Shown in pieces: positions 16,794-25,821 of a DNA stretch of 58,348 nt; the first letter of the stretch is position 1, and every line of letters starts with the position of its first letter. The DNA comes from Gemmatimonadota bacterium (GTDB taxonomy: Bacteria; Gemmatimonadota; Gemmatimonadetes; Gemmatimonadales; GWC2-71-9). The position numbers and the translations under genes were made by a program. Location: NCBI GenBank assembly GCA_003222155.1, contig QHUU01000064.1, forward strand, positions 1 to 58,348, in the 5' to 3' direction. The notes beneath the pieces are model-generated. The model was not told where the DNA came from and searched no databases. It saw nothing but the letters and a program-made list of their open reading frames with translations.

Positions 16794-17954
16794 TCAGTGA
16801 CCTTGTTCCAGGTACCGCACCACCGTGCGCGTCACCAGCTCGGCCCCGATCACCAGGCTGTCTTCGTCGATGTCGAACGTGGGACTGTGGTGCGGCGCGC
16901 CCTTCTTGCCGGGCGGGGCGGAGCCGACGAACGCGAACGCGCCGGGGACGCTCGCGAGAAAGTACGACATGTCTTCTCCGCCCATGGTCCGGATGCCATC
17001 GATCACACGCTCGCGGGTGACGATCTCCTGTGCGACGTCGCGCATCAGCGTCGCCATCTGCGCGTCGTTGACGAGCGGCTTGGACAGGCGCCGGTAGCGC
17101 ACCTGCGCCCCCGCTTCGAACGCGCCCGCGATGCCATGGGCCGTCGCTTCGATCAGGCGCGGGGCCTCGTCGTAGAACTTGCCGCCGAACGTGCGCACCG
17201 TGCCGCGCAACTCGGCCCGCTCGGGAATCACGTTGAAGGCGTGGCCGGCATTGACCTGGGTGACGGACACCACTCCTTCCTCGAACGGGTTGCGGCGCCG
17301 CGACACGAGGCTCTGCAGGGCGGTCACCAGGTGCGCCGCGATCAGCACCGGGTCGATGGCCTGCTGCGGGGCGGCGGCGTGGCCGCCGCGTCCCACGATC
17401 GTGATCTCGAACTGGTCCACCGACGCCATCACCGGGCCCGGCATCACTGAGATGGTGCCCGCGGGAAGATCGTTCCACAGGTGGATGCCGAATGCCGCGT
17501 CTACTTTGGGCGCGTCGAGCACACCGTCTCGGATCATCGCCTCCGCCCCGTCCGAGACCTCCTCGGCGGGCTGGAAGGCGAATTTCACCCTCCCCGGCAG
17601 GTACGCCGCGTGCAGGCGGCGCGCGACCTCGAGCCCGATCGCGACGTGCCCGTCGTGGCCGCAGGCGTGCATCTTGCCCGGATGCTTCGAGCGGTACGGC
17701 ACGTCGTTCGTTTCTTCGAGCGGGAGCGCGTCCATGTCGGCCCGGACCAGCACGCACGATCCCGTCGCGCCGTCGCGCATCCCGACCACGCCCGTCTTGC
17801 CTACGCCGGTCCTGACGCTGTAGCCCAGGGCCTTGAGTCGCTCCGCCACGAGCGTGCCGGTGCGCCGCTCCTCGAAGCCGAGCTCGGGGTGCTGGTGGAG
17901 GTCGCGGCGGGTGGCGACGAGCTGGGCGCGGTCGATGGGGGGGAGCGTCGTCAT
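16794..17954 (-). CDS. M20 family amidohydrolase
   Basis: Zinc peptidase/amidohydrolase of 386 residues, M20D-like (hippurate/N-acyl amino acid hydrolase group), probably cytoplasmic. Metal and catalytic residues are visible: LVRADMDALP, MHACGHDGH (residues 95-103), FQPAEE, and a C-terminal GGEDMSYFL with HHSPTFD. The dimerisation domain lies in the middle (GRGGHAAAPQ). It would cut an N-acyl or peptide bond to release an amino acid; substrate is not clear. The ATG at 17954 overlaps the endonuclease III stop (ATGA), which supports this start over one 37 codons upstream and indicates a two-gene operon. Confidence 0.9.
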   Translation of the reverse strand: MTTLPPIDRAQLVATRRDLHQHPELGFEERRTGTLVAERLKALGYSVRTGVGKTGVVGMRDGATGSCVLVRADMDALPLEETNDVPYRSKHPGKMHACGHDGHVAIGLEVARRLHAAYLPGRVKFAFQPAEEVSDGAEAMIRDGVLDAPKVDAAFGIHLWNDLPAGTISVMPGPVMASVDQFEITIVGRGGHAAAPQQAIDPVLIAAHLVTALQSLVSRRRNPFEEGVVSVTQVNAGHAFNVIPERAELRGTVRTFGGKFYDEAPRLIEATAHGIAGAFEAGAQVRYRRLSKPLVNDAQMATLMRDVAQEIVTRERVIDGIRTMGGEDMSYFLASVPGAFAFVGSAPPGKKGAPHHSPTFDIDEDSLVIGAELVTRTVVRYLEQGH

Positions 17955-18637
17955 ACTGTCGAACTCGGGCACCACCGGTTCACCACGCAGATCTCGCACC
18001 TCGGCCGGCGGGCGATGCACACGCGCCGCCCGTGCAGGATCAACGTGTGGGAGAACCAGGTCCACTTGTCGCGGGGCACGAGCGCCATCAGATCCCGCTC
18101 GATTTTCACGGGATCCCGCTCTCGCGTGAGGCCGAGCAGCGTGGACAGGCGCTGCACGTGCGTGTCCACCACGATCCCTTCATTCTTCCGGAACCAGGTG
18201 CCGAGCACCACGTTGGCGGTCTTGCGGCCGACGCCCGGGAGCTGGACCAGGGCTTCCATGGTGTCGGGCACGTCGCCCCCGTGCCGCTCGAGCAGTGCCT
18301 GCGCCATGCCGATGATGGACCTGGTCTTGTTGCGGAAGAACCCGGTGCTGTGGATCTCTTGCTCGAGCACCGCCGGGTCGGCGCTCGCGAAGTCCCGCGC
18401 CGAGCGGTACTTCGCGAACAGGGCCGGGGTGACCATGTTGACGCGGGCGTCGGTCGATTGGGCCGACAGGATCGTCGCGACGAGCAGCTCGAGCGCGCTC
18501 TCGTGGCGCAGCGCGCAGGTGGCGCCGGGGTACGCCTGCTCCAGGCGGGCGACGATCCTGCGGACGCGCAGGCGCCGGGCGGCGAGCGTCTCGCGTCCCA
18601 CGCGGCGGCGCGGCCGGGCTCTCGTCCTGGCGGGCAT
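17951..18637 (-). CDS. nth: Endonuclease III
   Basis: Base-excision-repair DNA glycosylase/AP lyase of 228 residues acting on oxidised pyrimidines. The helix-hairpin-helix is LPGVGRKTA (133-141) with the catalytic Lys139; the GPD Asp158 is in VVDTHV. A 4Fe-4S loop with spacing C-x6-C-x2-C-x5-C ends the protein (near CIARRPRCEICVVNRWC). The N-terminal 20 residues are Arg-rich, somewhat longer than usual. Coupling to an unrelated M20 amidohydrolase is by overlap, with no obvious functional link. Confidence 0.95.
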   Translation of the reverse strand: MPARTRARPRRRVGRETLAARRLRVRRIVARLEQAYPGATCALRHESALELLVATILSAQSTDARVNMVTPALFAKYRSARDFASADPAVLEQEIHSTGFFRNKTRSIIGMAQALLERHGGDVPDTMEALVQLPGVGRKTANVVLGTWFRKNEGIVVDTHVQRLSTLLGLTRERDPVKIERDLMALVPRDKWTWFSHTLILHGRRVCIARRPRCEICVVNRWCPSSTV

Positions 18638-18712
18638 GATGGTGCCCGGAACGTACAGGCTGCGATCGCATGACGGAAGCGTGGCATCCGGCTTGCGTCG
18701 TCTGGTCGACGT

Positions 18713-19555
18713 TCACGCGCGGGGCAGGAACGGGTCGAGCGCCCGCACGAAGTCCTGCGTCGCCTCGACGTGCGGGGCGTGCCCCGTGGCGAGCTGGATG
18801 ACCCCGGTGGAGAGGAGCGCCGCGGTCTCGCGAGCCGAGTCCAGGGGCATGGGGTCGTAAATGCCGTGCAGCAGCAGGGAGCGGGGAGCGGTACCGTCGG
18901 GGAAGGTCTGCTTGAGCCGCGCGCGGAAATCGTAGGCTCCCAGGCTCTGCCACACCGCCTCCTGCGTACGGGCGGTGACGCGAAACGGGGTCATCTCGCG
19001 TGCGTGTCGCGGGTCGTGGAAGTAGCCCGCGACCGATAGCGCGAACGCGAGGCGGCGGTACTTTTCGGGATCGGTGCGCGACAGGCCGGCGGCGGTGAGT
19101 TCGGCCCGGGCGCGGGCGACCCACGGCTGGGCCATGCGGACCGCCAGGCGGCGCTCGAACTCGTCGCGCCACGCCGCCGTGAGGGGTGCGGCCGAAACGA
19201 GGGCGAGCCGGCCGATCCGGGCGGGATGCTCGAGGGCGTAGAGCATCGCCAGCAGACCGCCCCAGGAGTAGCCGAGCAGTGTGACGCGGTCGAGGCGCCA
19301 GCGATCGCGCAGGGCCTCGAGGTCGGCCACGTGCTCGCGCCACCCGACGGGCGTGTCGCGCGGGACCGGTGACCGGCCACCGCCGCGCTGGTCGTAATAG
19401 AGGAGAGTACGGCCGAGCGCGAGGCGGTCGTACTGGGGAAGCAGGTAGTCGTGGTGGGCGCCGGGACCGCCGTGCAGCACCACGACCGGCGGGCCGTCTC
19501 CGACGCGTCGCGTGTAGATGCGGACGCCGTTCAGGTCGACCGTCGTTTGGTCCAT
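18713..19555 (-). CDS. Proline iminopeptidase-like alpha/beta hydrolase
   Basis: Alpha/beta-hydrolase of 280 residues. HGGPG (oxyanion-hole region), YYDQRGGGRS and the nucleophile elbow GYSWGG follow the prolyl aminopeptidase (S33) pattern; the acid is probably the Asp in IYDPMPLDSA and the base the His in GHAPHVE. No signal peptide. It could release N-terminal proline or act on other amides or esters. Its start is 30 bases from the divergent ABC permease start, so the two promoters must overlap each other or the coding ends. Confidence 0.85.
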   Translation of the reverse strand: MDQTTVDLNGVRIYTRRVGDGPPVVVLHGGPGAHHDYLLPQYDRLALGRTLLYYDQRGGGRSPVPRDTPVGWREHVADLEALRDRWRLDRVTLLGYSWGGLLAMLYALEHPARIGRLALVSAAPLTAAWRDEFERRLAVRMAQPWVARARAELTAAGLSRTDPEKYRRLAFALSVAGYFHDPRHAREMTPFRVTARTQEAVWQSLGAYDFRARLKQTFPDGTAPRSLLLHGIYDPMPLDSARETAALLSTGVIQLATGHAPHVEATQDFVRALDPFLPRA

Positions 19556-19585
19556 CGCGTCTCAAATTACACCGTTCGGGTGGCC

Positions 19586-21352
19586 ATGAAGCTGCTGCGT
19601 TTTCCACCCGCCCTGACGCCGCCCGGCCTGCGGCGGCTCGGGCTTGCCGACGTCGCGGTCCTCTGCCTGTTGGGCGGCGCGATCGCGACGGTGGTCGCGT
19701 TCGCCCGCGAATTCGAGGCGCCGTTCTCGCAGGCCGTCGCGATCGACCTGCGCTTCACCGCGCTGCCACGCTACACGCTGTACTCGCTGTCGCGGGGGGT
19801 GCTCGCCCTGCTGATCTCGTATCTCTTCGCCCTGAGCTTCGGCTGGGCCGCCGCCAAGTCGCGCGCCGCGGAGCGGCTGCTCCTGCCGCTGCTCGACATT
19901 CTCCAGAGCATCCCGGTGCTCGGCTTCCTGCCCGGGCTGGTCCTCGGGTTGATGTCGCTCTTCCCCACGCGCAACGTCGGTCTCGAGCTGGCCGCGATTC
20001 TGATGATCTTCACGGCCCAGGCGTGGAACCTGGCGCTGTCGTTCTACAATTCGCTCAAGAGCCTGCCCGCGCCGCTGCGCGACGCGTGCAAGGTCGCGGG
20101 CTGGAAGGCGTCGCGCACCTTCTGGCAGCTCGAGGTGCCCGCAGCGGCGCAGGGGCTGGTCTGGAACGGGATGCTGTCCATGGCGGGGGGCTGGTTCTTC
20201 CTGATGGTGAACGAGGCGTTCCGCCTGGGGGACCACGACTACCGCCTGCCGGGCATCGGCTCGTACATGAGCGTGGCGCTCGATCAGGGGAATGCCACAG
20301 CCGTCTTGCTGGCGATCTTCGCTATGGTCTTGATGATCGTGTGCCTGGACCAGCTGCTGTGGCGGCCGCTGGTGGTGTGGGTGGAGAAGTTCCGCTTGGA
20401 CGATACGACGGGCGGCGGCCCCGCGCCGGGCTCGTGGGTGCTCGAGTTCCTGCGGCGCGCGCGACTGCCGCGGCGCGCGGCGCTGCTGCAGCGCCGCGCG
20501 TATCGCAGCGCGCGCCGGGCGGCGCGGCCGCTGGAGCGGCCGTTCCGCGCCGTGGGTCCGGTGATCTGGCGCGCGCCGCGCTTCGCCCTCGACCATCCCG
20601 TGGCACGCCGGCTCGGCGCCGGCCTGGTGATCGCCGCGGTCGGCGCGGTCGCGCTGGTCGGCGCCCGGAGTCTGTGGCTCCTCCTGGCGCAGTTGGGGAC
20701 GCGGGAGTGGGGCGCGCTCGTTTCGTCCGCCGCGCTCACGTTCGTCCGCGTCATGGGCGCCGTGGTGGTGTCGACGGCGTGGGCCGTTCCGGCCGGCGTG
20801 TGGATCGGCCGCTCGCCGCGGCTCGCCCGCGCGCTGCAGCCCGTCATCCAGGTGGTCGCGTCCTTCCCCGCTCCCATGCTGTTTCCGCTCGTGATCCTGC
20901 TGTTCGAGCGGATCGGGGTCGGGCTCGGATTCGGCGCCGTGGCGCTGATGGTGCTGGCCGGACAGTGGTACATCTTGTTCAACGTGATCTCCGCGGTGGC
21001 CGCCATCCCCGAACAGTTGAAGGACGCGGCCACCGTGTTCCGGCTGCCGCCCCTCGCGCGGTGGCGCGCGCTCTATCTGCCGGCCGCCTTCCCGGCGCTC
21101 GTGACGGGGTGGGTGACGGCGGCGGGAGGCGCGTGGAACGGGTCGATCGTCGCCGAGTACATCGAGGCCGGGGGTACGCTGCGCACGACCAAGGGCCTGG
21201 GGAGCCTGATCAGCGAGGCCACGGCGCACGCCAACTTCCCGCTCTTGGCCGGGGGGATTGCGCTCATGAGCCTGATCGTGGTGGGGTGGAATCGCCTCGT
21301 GTGGCGGTCGTTGATGCAATGGGCGCAAGCTCGCTTCTCGCTCGCCGCATGA
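19586..21352 (+). CDS. ABC transporter permease, two fused NitT/TauT-type domains
   Basis: Inner-membrane permease of 588 residues in which two BPD_transp_1-type domains are fused. The first spans about residues 60-290, with the EAA-like loop around CKVAGWKASRTFW; the second spans about 350-585, with AATVFRLPPLARWRALYLP. An Arg-rich linker of about 90 residues joins them. This makes both membrane halves of an importer of the nitrate/sulfonate/taurine class in one chain. It overlaps the ATPase gene as ATGA. No periplasmic binding protein is encoded in the neighbouring genes. The start at 19586 has GGTGG close upstream; earlier in-frame starts lie inside the divergent hydrolase. Confidence 0.88.
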   Translation: MKLLRFPPALTPPGLRRLGLADVAVLCLLGGAIATVVAFAREFEAPFSQAVAIDLRFTALPRYTLYSLSRGVLALLISYLFALSFGWAAAKSRAAERLLLPLLDILQSIPVLGFLPGLVLGLMSLFPTRNVGLELAAILMIFTAQAWNLALSFYNSLKSLPAPLRDACKVAGWKASRTFWQLEVPAAAQGLVWNGMLSMAGGWFFLMVNEAFRLGDHDYRLPGIGSYMSVALDQGNATAVLLAIFAMVLMIVCLDQLLWRPLVVWVEKFRLDDTTGGGPAPGSWVLEFLRRARLPRRAALLQRRAYRSARRAARPLERPFRAVGPVIWRAPRFALDHPVARRLGAGLVIAAVGAVALVGARSLWLLLAQLGTREWGALVSSAALTFVRVMGAVVVSTAWAVPAGVWIGRSPRLARALQPVIQVVASFPAPMLFPLVILLFERIGVGLGFGAVALMVLAGQWYILFNVISAVAAIPEQLKDAATVFRLPPLARWRALYLPAAFPALVTGWVTAAGGAWNGSIVAEYIEAGGTLRTTKGLGSLISEATAHANFPLLAGGIALMSLIVVGWNRLVWRSLMQWAQARFSLAA

Positions 21353-22659
21353 CCTCGGGAACGCTGCTGCTCGAGGCGCGGCAGGTGACCCAGCGGTTCC
21401 GGCTGCCCAATGGCCAGGTGCTCGAGGCGCTGCGCGATGTCTCCCTCAGCGTGTGCGAGCACGAAGTCGTGGCGCTGGTCGGCCCATCGGGGTGCGGCAA
21501 GAGCACGCTGCTCCGGCTGTTCGCCGGCCTGGCGCGCCCGGTGGACGGTGCGGTGCTGTACCGCGGGCAACCGCTCGAGGGGGTGCTCGCGGCGGCGGCG
21601 ATGGTGTTCCAGTCGTTCGCGCTTCTCCCCTGGCTCACCGTGGCCGAGAACGTGGCGATGGGGCTCGAAGCGCGCGGGGTCGATGGGCCCGCTCGGCGCG
21701 ACGCCGTGGCCCGCGCCATCAACCTGGTGGGCCTCGACGGCTTCGAGCAGGCGTACCCCAAGGAGCTGTCGGGGGGGATGAAGCAGCGCGTCGGATTCGC
21801 GCGCGCCCTGGCCGTGGCCCCCGAGATCCTGCTGATGGACGAGCCATTCGGCGCGCTCGATCCGCTCACCGCCGAGAACCTGCGCAGCCAGGTCGTGGAC
21901 CTGTGGCGCGACCCCGCCACCGGCGTGAACACGCTCGTCGTCGTCACGCACAGCGTGGAGGAAGCCGTGTTCCTGGCGGGCCGGATCGTCGTGTTCGGCT
22001 CCAACCCCGGGCACGTGCGGGAGGAGCTCGAGAACGCGCTGCCGTACCCCAGGCAGGAGCGGAGTCCCGAGTTCGAAGACATGGTGGACCGGCTGCACGC
22101 GATCCTCACGGCGACCCTGCTCCCCGAGCCCGTGCCGACCGCGCCGCAGCGCCTCGTGCCGTTCCCGCGCGTCCACGTCTCGGAGGTCACGGGTCTCCTG
22201 GACCACCTGTTGACGCGACCCGGCGGCAAGGGCCCGGTGTTCGAGCTCGCGGAGGACCTGGGGGTGGACTACGACCGTATGTCCGCCGTGGTGCGCGCGG
22301 CCGAGCAGCTCGGCTGGGTCACTACGCCGGGCGAGGTGGTGCAGCTCATGCCGGCGGGGCGCGAGGTGATGGCGATGGACGACGCCGCCCGCAAGGACGC
22401 GACCCGAGCGCGGCTGGCCAAGCAGCCGCTGTTCGCGCGGGTCGTGGCGATGCTCAAGGAAAGCGAAGGGGCGGTGGAAGACGAGGAGGTCCTCGCCGAT
22501 CTCACCATCTACTTCCCGTTCATTCCGGCGGATTCGCTGTTCGGTACGATCGTCGAGTGGGGCCGGTACGCGGAGCTGCTCGATCACGACGCCGACGCGG
22601 GACGGTTGAGCCTGCTCGGGCTCCCCGAGGGCAGCGCGGAAACCCGCGGTGAGGCGTAA
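21349..22659 (+). CDS. ABC transporter ATP-binding protein with AAA-associated C-terminal domain
   Basis: ATPase of 436 residues powering the adjoining double permease. Walker A GPSGCGKST (45-53), Q-loop VFQSF, signature LSGGM, Walker B LLMDEPFGALD and the switch His in VVTHS are all present. Residues about 285-425 form an extra domain like PF09821 (AAA-associated C-terminal), seen on some nitrate/sulfonate-class ATPases and probably regulatory. An ATG ten codons upstream is possible; I take 21349 for its ATGA overlap. The last 76 bases overlap the convergent epimerase gene. Confidence 0.88.
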   Translation: MTSGTLLLEARQVTQRFRLPNGQVLEALRDVSLSVCEHEVVALVGPSGCGKSTLLRLFAGLARPVDGAVLYRGQPLEGVLAAAAMVFQSFALLPWLTVAENVAMGLEARGVDGPARRDAVARAINLVGLDGFEQAYPKELSGGMKQRVGFARALAVAPEILLMDEPFGALDPLTAENLRSQVVDLWRDPATGVNTLVVVTHSVEEAVFLAGRIVVFGSNPGHVREELENALPYPRQERSPEFEDMVDRLHAILTATLLPEPVPTAPQRLVPFPRVHVSEVTGLLDHLLTRPGGKGPVFELAEDLGVDYDRMSAVVRAAEQLGWVTTPGEVVQLMPAGREVMAMDDAARKDATRARLAKQPLFARVVAMLKESEGAVEDEEVLADLTIYFPFIPADSLFGTIVEWGRYAELLDHDADAGRLSLLGLPEGSAETRGEA

Positions 22660-23714
22660 AACGGCGCCCACCCCGAGCGCTCGTAGGCGTCCAGTGTCGC
22701 GAGAATGCCGGCCTCGGTGTCGGGCCACGCCAGCTCGAACCCGGTCTCGAGCAGCTTCCGGCCATCGACCACGTGGTTGTGGATGAGCAAGTGTACGCCC
22801 GCCGGGTTCGCGAGCGGCGCCGGCCCGAACTTCCCGGCCAGCCAGCCGTGCCGGGCGCGCAGCATTTCCCACCGCGCGTACAGCCGCAGGATCGTCGGCG
22901 GGACGTGGAACAGCGGGCGACCTCGCAGCCGCGGCCGGTGCGGGAGGGTGACGCGCGCGTCGCGCAGGGAGAGCCAGCCGAGCCGCCGGCGCGCCAGCGC
23001 GTACACGTCCGCAGCCGCGATCGGCGTGGGGCTGGCGAGGTTGTAGACGGCGTTCGACGCGCCGTGCTCGGCGAGGTGCACGGCCGCCCGGGCCACATCG
23101 TCGACGTGCACATAGGAGTGGCGCACTTTTCCGGGACCGGGGACGGCGCTCATCGCGCCGGTTTTGAAGGCGAACAGCGCCTGCCCCAGCCCCTTGGCCG
23201 AGCCCGGGCCGTACACCTCCGCCGGACGAACGACGATCACATCGAGGCCGTCCGTGATGGCCGCCTCCCGCGCCAGCAGCTCGCCCAGCCATTTGCTGCG
23301 CGCGTAGGGATTGAGCCGCTCGAACGGAACGGGCGCGGTTTCGGCGAGGGGCTCGGGCCGCTCGGTGCCGCCGTACACGCTGCTCGAGCTCCAGGTGATG
23401 ATGCGCTCGACGCCGCGCGCGCGGGCGGCGGCGCACACCTGCCCGACCCCTTCGACGTTGACGGCGTACAGCTCGTCCCACGCGGCCGTGAGGTCGAACA
23501 GGGCGGCGGTGTGGAACAGGACCTGTACGCCCCGCAGCGCCTCCCGCAGCGCCGACTGGTTGCGGATGTCGACCCCGATCCGCCGCGCGCCAGGGGGCAC
23601 GCGCCCGAGCGCCCGGGGCAGATCGAGCGCCGCCACGTCCCAGCCCAGCTCGAGCAGCCGGGCCGTGAGCGCGGAGCCGATGAACCCTCCCGCTCCCGTG
23701 ACCGCCGCCCTCAT
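22584..23714 (-). CDS. NAD-dependent epimerase/dehydratase (extended SDR)
   Basis: Extended SDR of 376 residues. The Rossmann motif GAGGFIG starts at residue 7; the active site shows SSSSVYGG (Ser) and YARSKW (YxxxK); RPAEVYGPG and HVDDVARA follow, as in sugar-nucleotide epimerases and 3-beta-hydroxysteroid dehydrogenase-like proteins. Substrate is unknown. Its start overlaps the upstream unknown gene (ATGA). The C-terminal 20 or so residues are low-complexity Ser/Pro/Arg and are read from the antisense of the ABC gene end, which suggests that an older stop was lost. Confidence 0.87.
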   Translation of the reverse strand: MRAAVTGAGGFIGSALTARLLELGWDVAALDLPRALGRVPPGARRIGVDIRNQSALREALRGVQVLFHTAALFDLTAAWDELYAVNVEGVGQVCAAARARGVERIITWSSSSVYGGTERPEPLAETAPVPFERLNPYARSKWLGELLAREAAITDGLDVIVVRPAEVYGPGSAKGLGQALFAFKTGAMSAVPGPGKVRHSYVHVDDVARAAVHLAEHGASNAVYNLASPTPIAAADVYALARRRLGWLSLRDARVTLPHRPRLRGRPLFHVPPTILRLYARWEMLRARHGWLAGKFGPAPLANPAGVHLLIHNHVVDGRKLLETGFELAWPDTEAGILATLDAYERSGWAPFYASPRVSALPSGSPSRLNRPASAS

Positions 23715-24304
23715 GCGGTCTGCTCCTCTCGGGGCCGCGGCCCCGGGCCCGCGAGCGCGGCGGGCATCGGGCTCCAGCGCTCCAAGGCGAAGCACGAGAC
23801 CGGCAGCTTGAGCGTCGAAGTCACGAAGGCGCGGCCCACGTACAGGCCGTCGGCGGCGTGCGGCGGGCGTACCACCAGGTCCCGCAGCGGCCGCGCCAGC
23901 CGGCCCACGACGCGCAGCCGCAGCCCGGGGCGCACGCCCCACGCCGCCAGCAGCTCGCGGCTCCGGCCGCGCCCGTAGTCGAGCAGCAGCGCCGCCCGTG
24001 GGTGGGTCCAATCGGCGGTGGGCGTCACGGCGAAGAACCCAAACGGGTGGCGGGTGTCGATCAGCCAGCCGCCTGCCTGTACGCGGACGACGAAGTTGCA
24101 CCCCGCCACGTCCGCGCCGTCGTGGAAGAACCCCTTGGCGAAGGCCCGGCCGCCCACCGGCGAGCGCGCCGCAACGAGCGACGTGTTCCACCCGCGGAAC
24201 ACCCAGCCGGCCAGCTCTTGGGGGGTCGGCGCGGTACCGCGCCGCCATAACTCCCGCAGGCCCGCCTCGCCCAGGCCGATCAGATCGTCGAGGATCCGGA
24301 ACAT
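23711..24304 (-). CDS. Unrecognised protein, middle gene of a three-gene operon
   Basis: Protein of 197 residues that I do not recognise. No signal peptide or membrane helix. It contains two Trp/Phe-rich stretches (GWVFRGWNTS and GWLIDTRHPFGFFAV) and a Cys-Asn pair (VAGCNFVV), which would suit a beta-barrel ligand-binding fold such as a lipocalin or fatty-acid-binding type; that is inference only. The tail is Pro/Gly-rich. It is coupled on both sides: TGATG with the metallophosphoesterase and ATGA with the epimerase, so the three products probably share a task. Confidence 0.7.
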   Translation of the reverse strand: MFRILDDLIGLGEAGLRELWRRGTAPTPQELAGWVFRGWNTSLVAARSPVGGRAFAKGFFHDGADVAGCNFVVRVQAGGWLIDTRHPFGFFAVTPTADWTHPRAALLLDYGRGRSRELLAAWGVRPGLRLRVVGRLARPLRDLVVRPPHAADGLYVGRAFVTSTLKLPVSCFALERWSPMPAALAGPGPRPREEQTA

Positions 24305-25689
24305 CACCGTGCGACGGCGGCGAGGGAGAGCAATCGGTGGCGCACGTACGCGCCGCCCCGGCGGGCGAGCCACACGAAACGCGGCACCGCGCCGCCGTCG
24401 GGGGCGTCGATCCGTGGCAGCCACGCTCCCGGGTTGAGGTACACCACGGCGCGGTCCGCACGGGCCCATTCGCACGTCTCGGGGCGGTGAGTGTGGCCGA
24501 ACACGACGTAGCGGCGCGGCGAGCCCGGGCAGCGCCACCTCGTCGCCACGCGACGCGCGTGGCGACGCACCTCGACGGCGAGGCCTTCGCGGTCGATCTC
24601 GGAGGCGATCTGGCGCGTCATGAATCCCGCAATCGGGAGACCGAGGCCCAGGAGCGAGGCGGCCATCACGCCCGCACGGGAGTGTCCGGCGACTTCGCCG
24701 CTGATGAGCGGCGCCACGGGCAGGGCCGCCAGCAGCGCGGCGCTCAGCGTCATGCTCACCCGGGCCGGCCACCACTCGAGCAGTCGCTCGAACCACGGCT
24801 TCCAGCCGGACAGCCCGATGAAGGGAATCGCGCGCAGCGCGTTCGTGACGATCGCCGGCAGCAACCGCCACGGCTGCTGGTGCAGCGCCTCGACCAGCCG
24901 GCCGGACGGCGGGAGCGGCGCGCGGGGGGGCACCCGGCGCTCCAGCACGTTGAGCACATACCGGCTGATGAGCGAGCCGAAGGGGAGACGCAGGCGGGCG
25001 GGCTCGGCGTCGCTGAAGTCCCGCTCGGCGCGGGTCAGCCAGTCCACCTCATGCCCGTGTTCGATGTGCACGTTGGCCCGTCGATGGACGCGCGAGCGGA
25101 ATCGCACCTGGCCGGCCTCGAGGCCACCCGCTCCGGCGCGCACGAGCAAGGCGAGCAGCGCGCGGCGCACGCCGGGCCACGCCCATTCGGGATCGTGGTT
25201 GCCTCGGACGATCACGAGGGAGTGACCGGCACGGCACCACGCGGCGAGGGCGCCGAACACGCCGGGGTGAGCGGCGGCGATCACGCCCAGCTTCCAGACC
25301 GAGCTGGGTTCGTCGCTGCCGAACCCGAAGGTGCGTTCCCTGAGCGAAAACCGGCCCCGGGCGGCGGCGCGCAGCCGCTCAGGGGCGCAGCGCACCCCGG
25401 CGGCGCGGAGCAGCAGCCGCCATCCGGCGACCCTGCGGGGCGTGTCGGGCAGGCGAATCACGCGGAGGAAGTCGAACGCGTCGCCGTTGAGCACGAGCTC
25501 GAGCCGTCGACCGCGGCGTACGCCCCGCGCCTTCAAGCGGCGCAGCCAGCTCGCGAACTCGCGATCGTGGAAGAAATGCTCGCCCGAGACGCGACCGCGA
25601 ACCGGCGACGCGCCCTCGCCCAGATGCAGGTCGCTGACGACGATGAGACGGTCGGGCAAAATTGTCCCGCACAGCCGGTTTTGCGACAT
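24304..25689 (-). CDS. Metallophosphoesterase with membrane segments
   Basis: Calcineurin-like metallophosphoesterase of 461 residues. The metal motifs are in order: SDLHLG (DxH), NGDAFDF (GDxxD), RGNHD, HGHEVD and GHTH. Between about residues 300 and 370 there are two or three hydrophobic helices (VSMTLSAALLAAL, VMAASLLGLGLPI), so the protein is probably membrane-bound with the catalytic part split by an insertion. It may act on a phospholipid or nucleotide-type substrate, as UDP-2,3-diacylglucosamine hydrolase does, but the family is broad. First gene of the operon with the unknown protein and the epimerase. Confidence 0.85.
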   Translation of the reverse strand: MSQNRLCGTILPDRLIVVSDLHLGEGASPVRGRVSGEHFFHDREFASWLRRLKARGVRRGRRLELVLNGDAFDFLRVIRLPDTPRRVAGWRLLLRAAGVRCAPERLRAAARGRFSLRERTFGFGSDEPSSVWKLGVIAAAHPGVFGALAAWCRAGHSLVIVRGNHDPEWAWPGVRRALLALLVRAGAGGLEAGQVRFRSRVHRRANVHIEHGHEVDWLTRAERDFSDAEPARLRLPFGSLISRYVLNVLERRVPPRAPLPPSGRLVEALHQQPWRLLPAIVTNALRAIPFIGLSGWKPWFERLLEWWPARVSMTLSAALLAALPVAPLISGEVAGHSRAGVMAASLLGLGLPIAGFMTRQIASEIDREGLAVEVRRHARRVATRWRCPGSPRRYVVFGHTHRPETCEWARADRAVVYLNPGAWLPRIDAPDGGAVPRFVWLARRGGAYVRHRLLSLAAVAR

Positions 25690-25744
25690 CTATCGCTCCG
25701 TGGTCCACTGCGCACGCGACGTTGCATCGGCCGCGCGGCGGTAC

Positions 25745-25767
25745 GCCGGGCAATACACGTGCCCGGC
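25745..25767. terminator. Hairpin between GAF gene and metallophosphoesterase gene
   Basis: A perfect 8-bp stem (GCCGGGCA / TGCCCGGC) with a 7-base loop sits in the 132-base gap downstream of the GAF gene. There is no T-run on either side, so it could be a weak terminator or part of the metallophosphoesterase leader. Nothing else is visible in this gap. Confidence 0.4.
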
Positions 25768-25821
25768 CTGACAGGGGGAGCGATGTGGCAGAGGCGCGAC
25801 CGGCGGCGTCGCGCGCCGGCG

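Noticed and set aside
19562-21328. Minus-strand open frame of 588 codons opposite the ABC permease
   Set aside because: Charged, repetitive composition typical of antisense in high-GC DNA; no motif, and the permease is clearly real.
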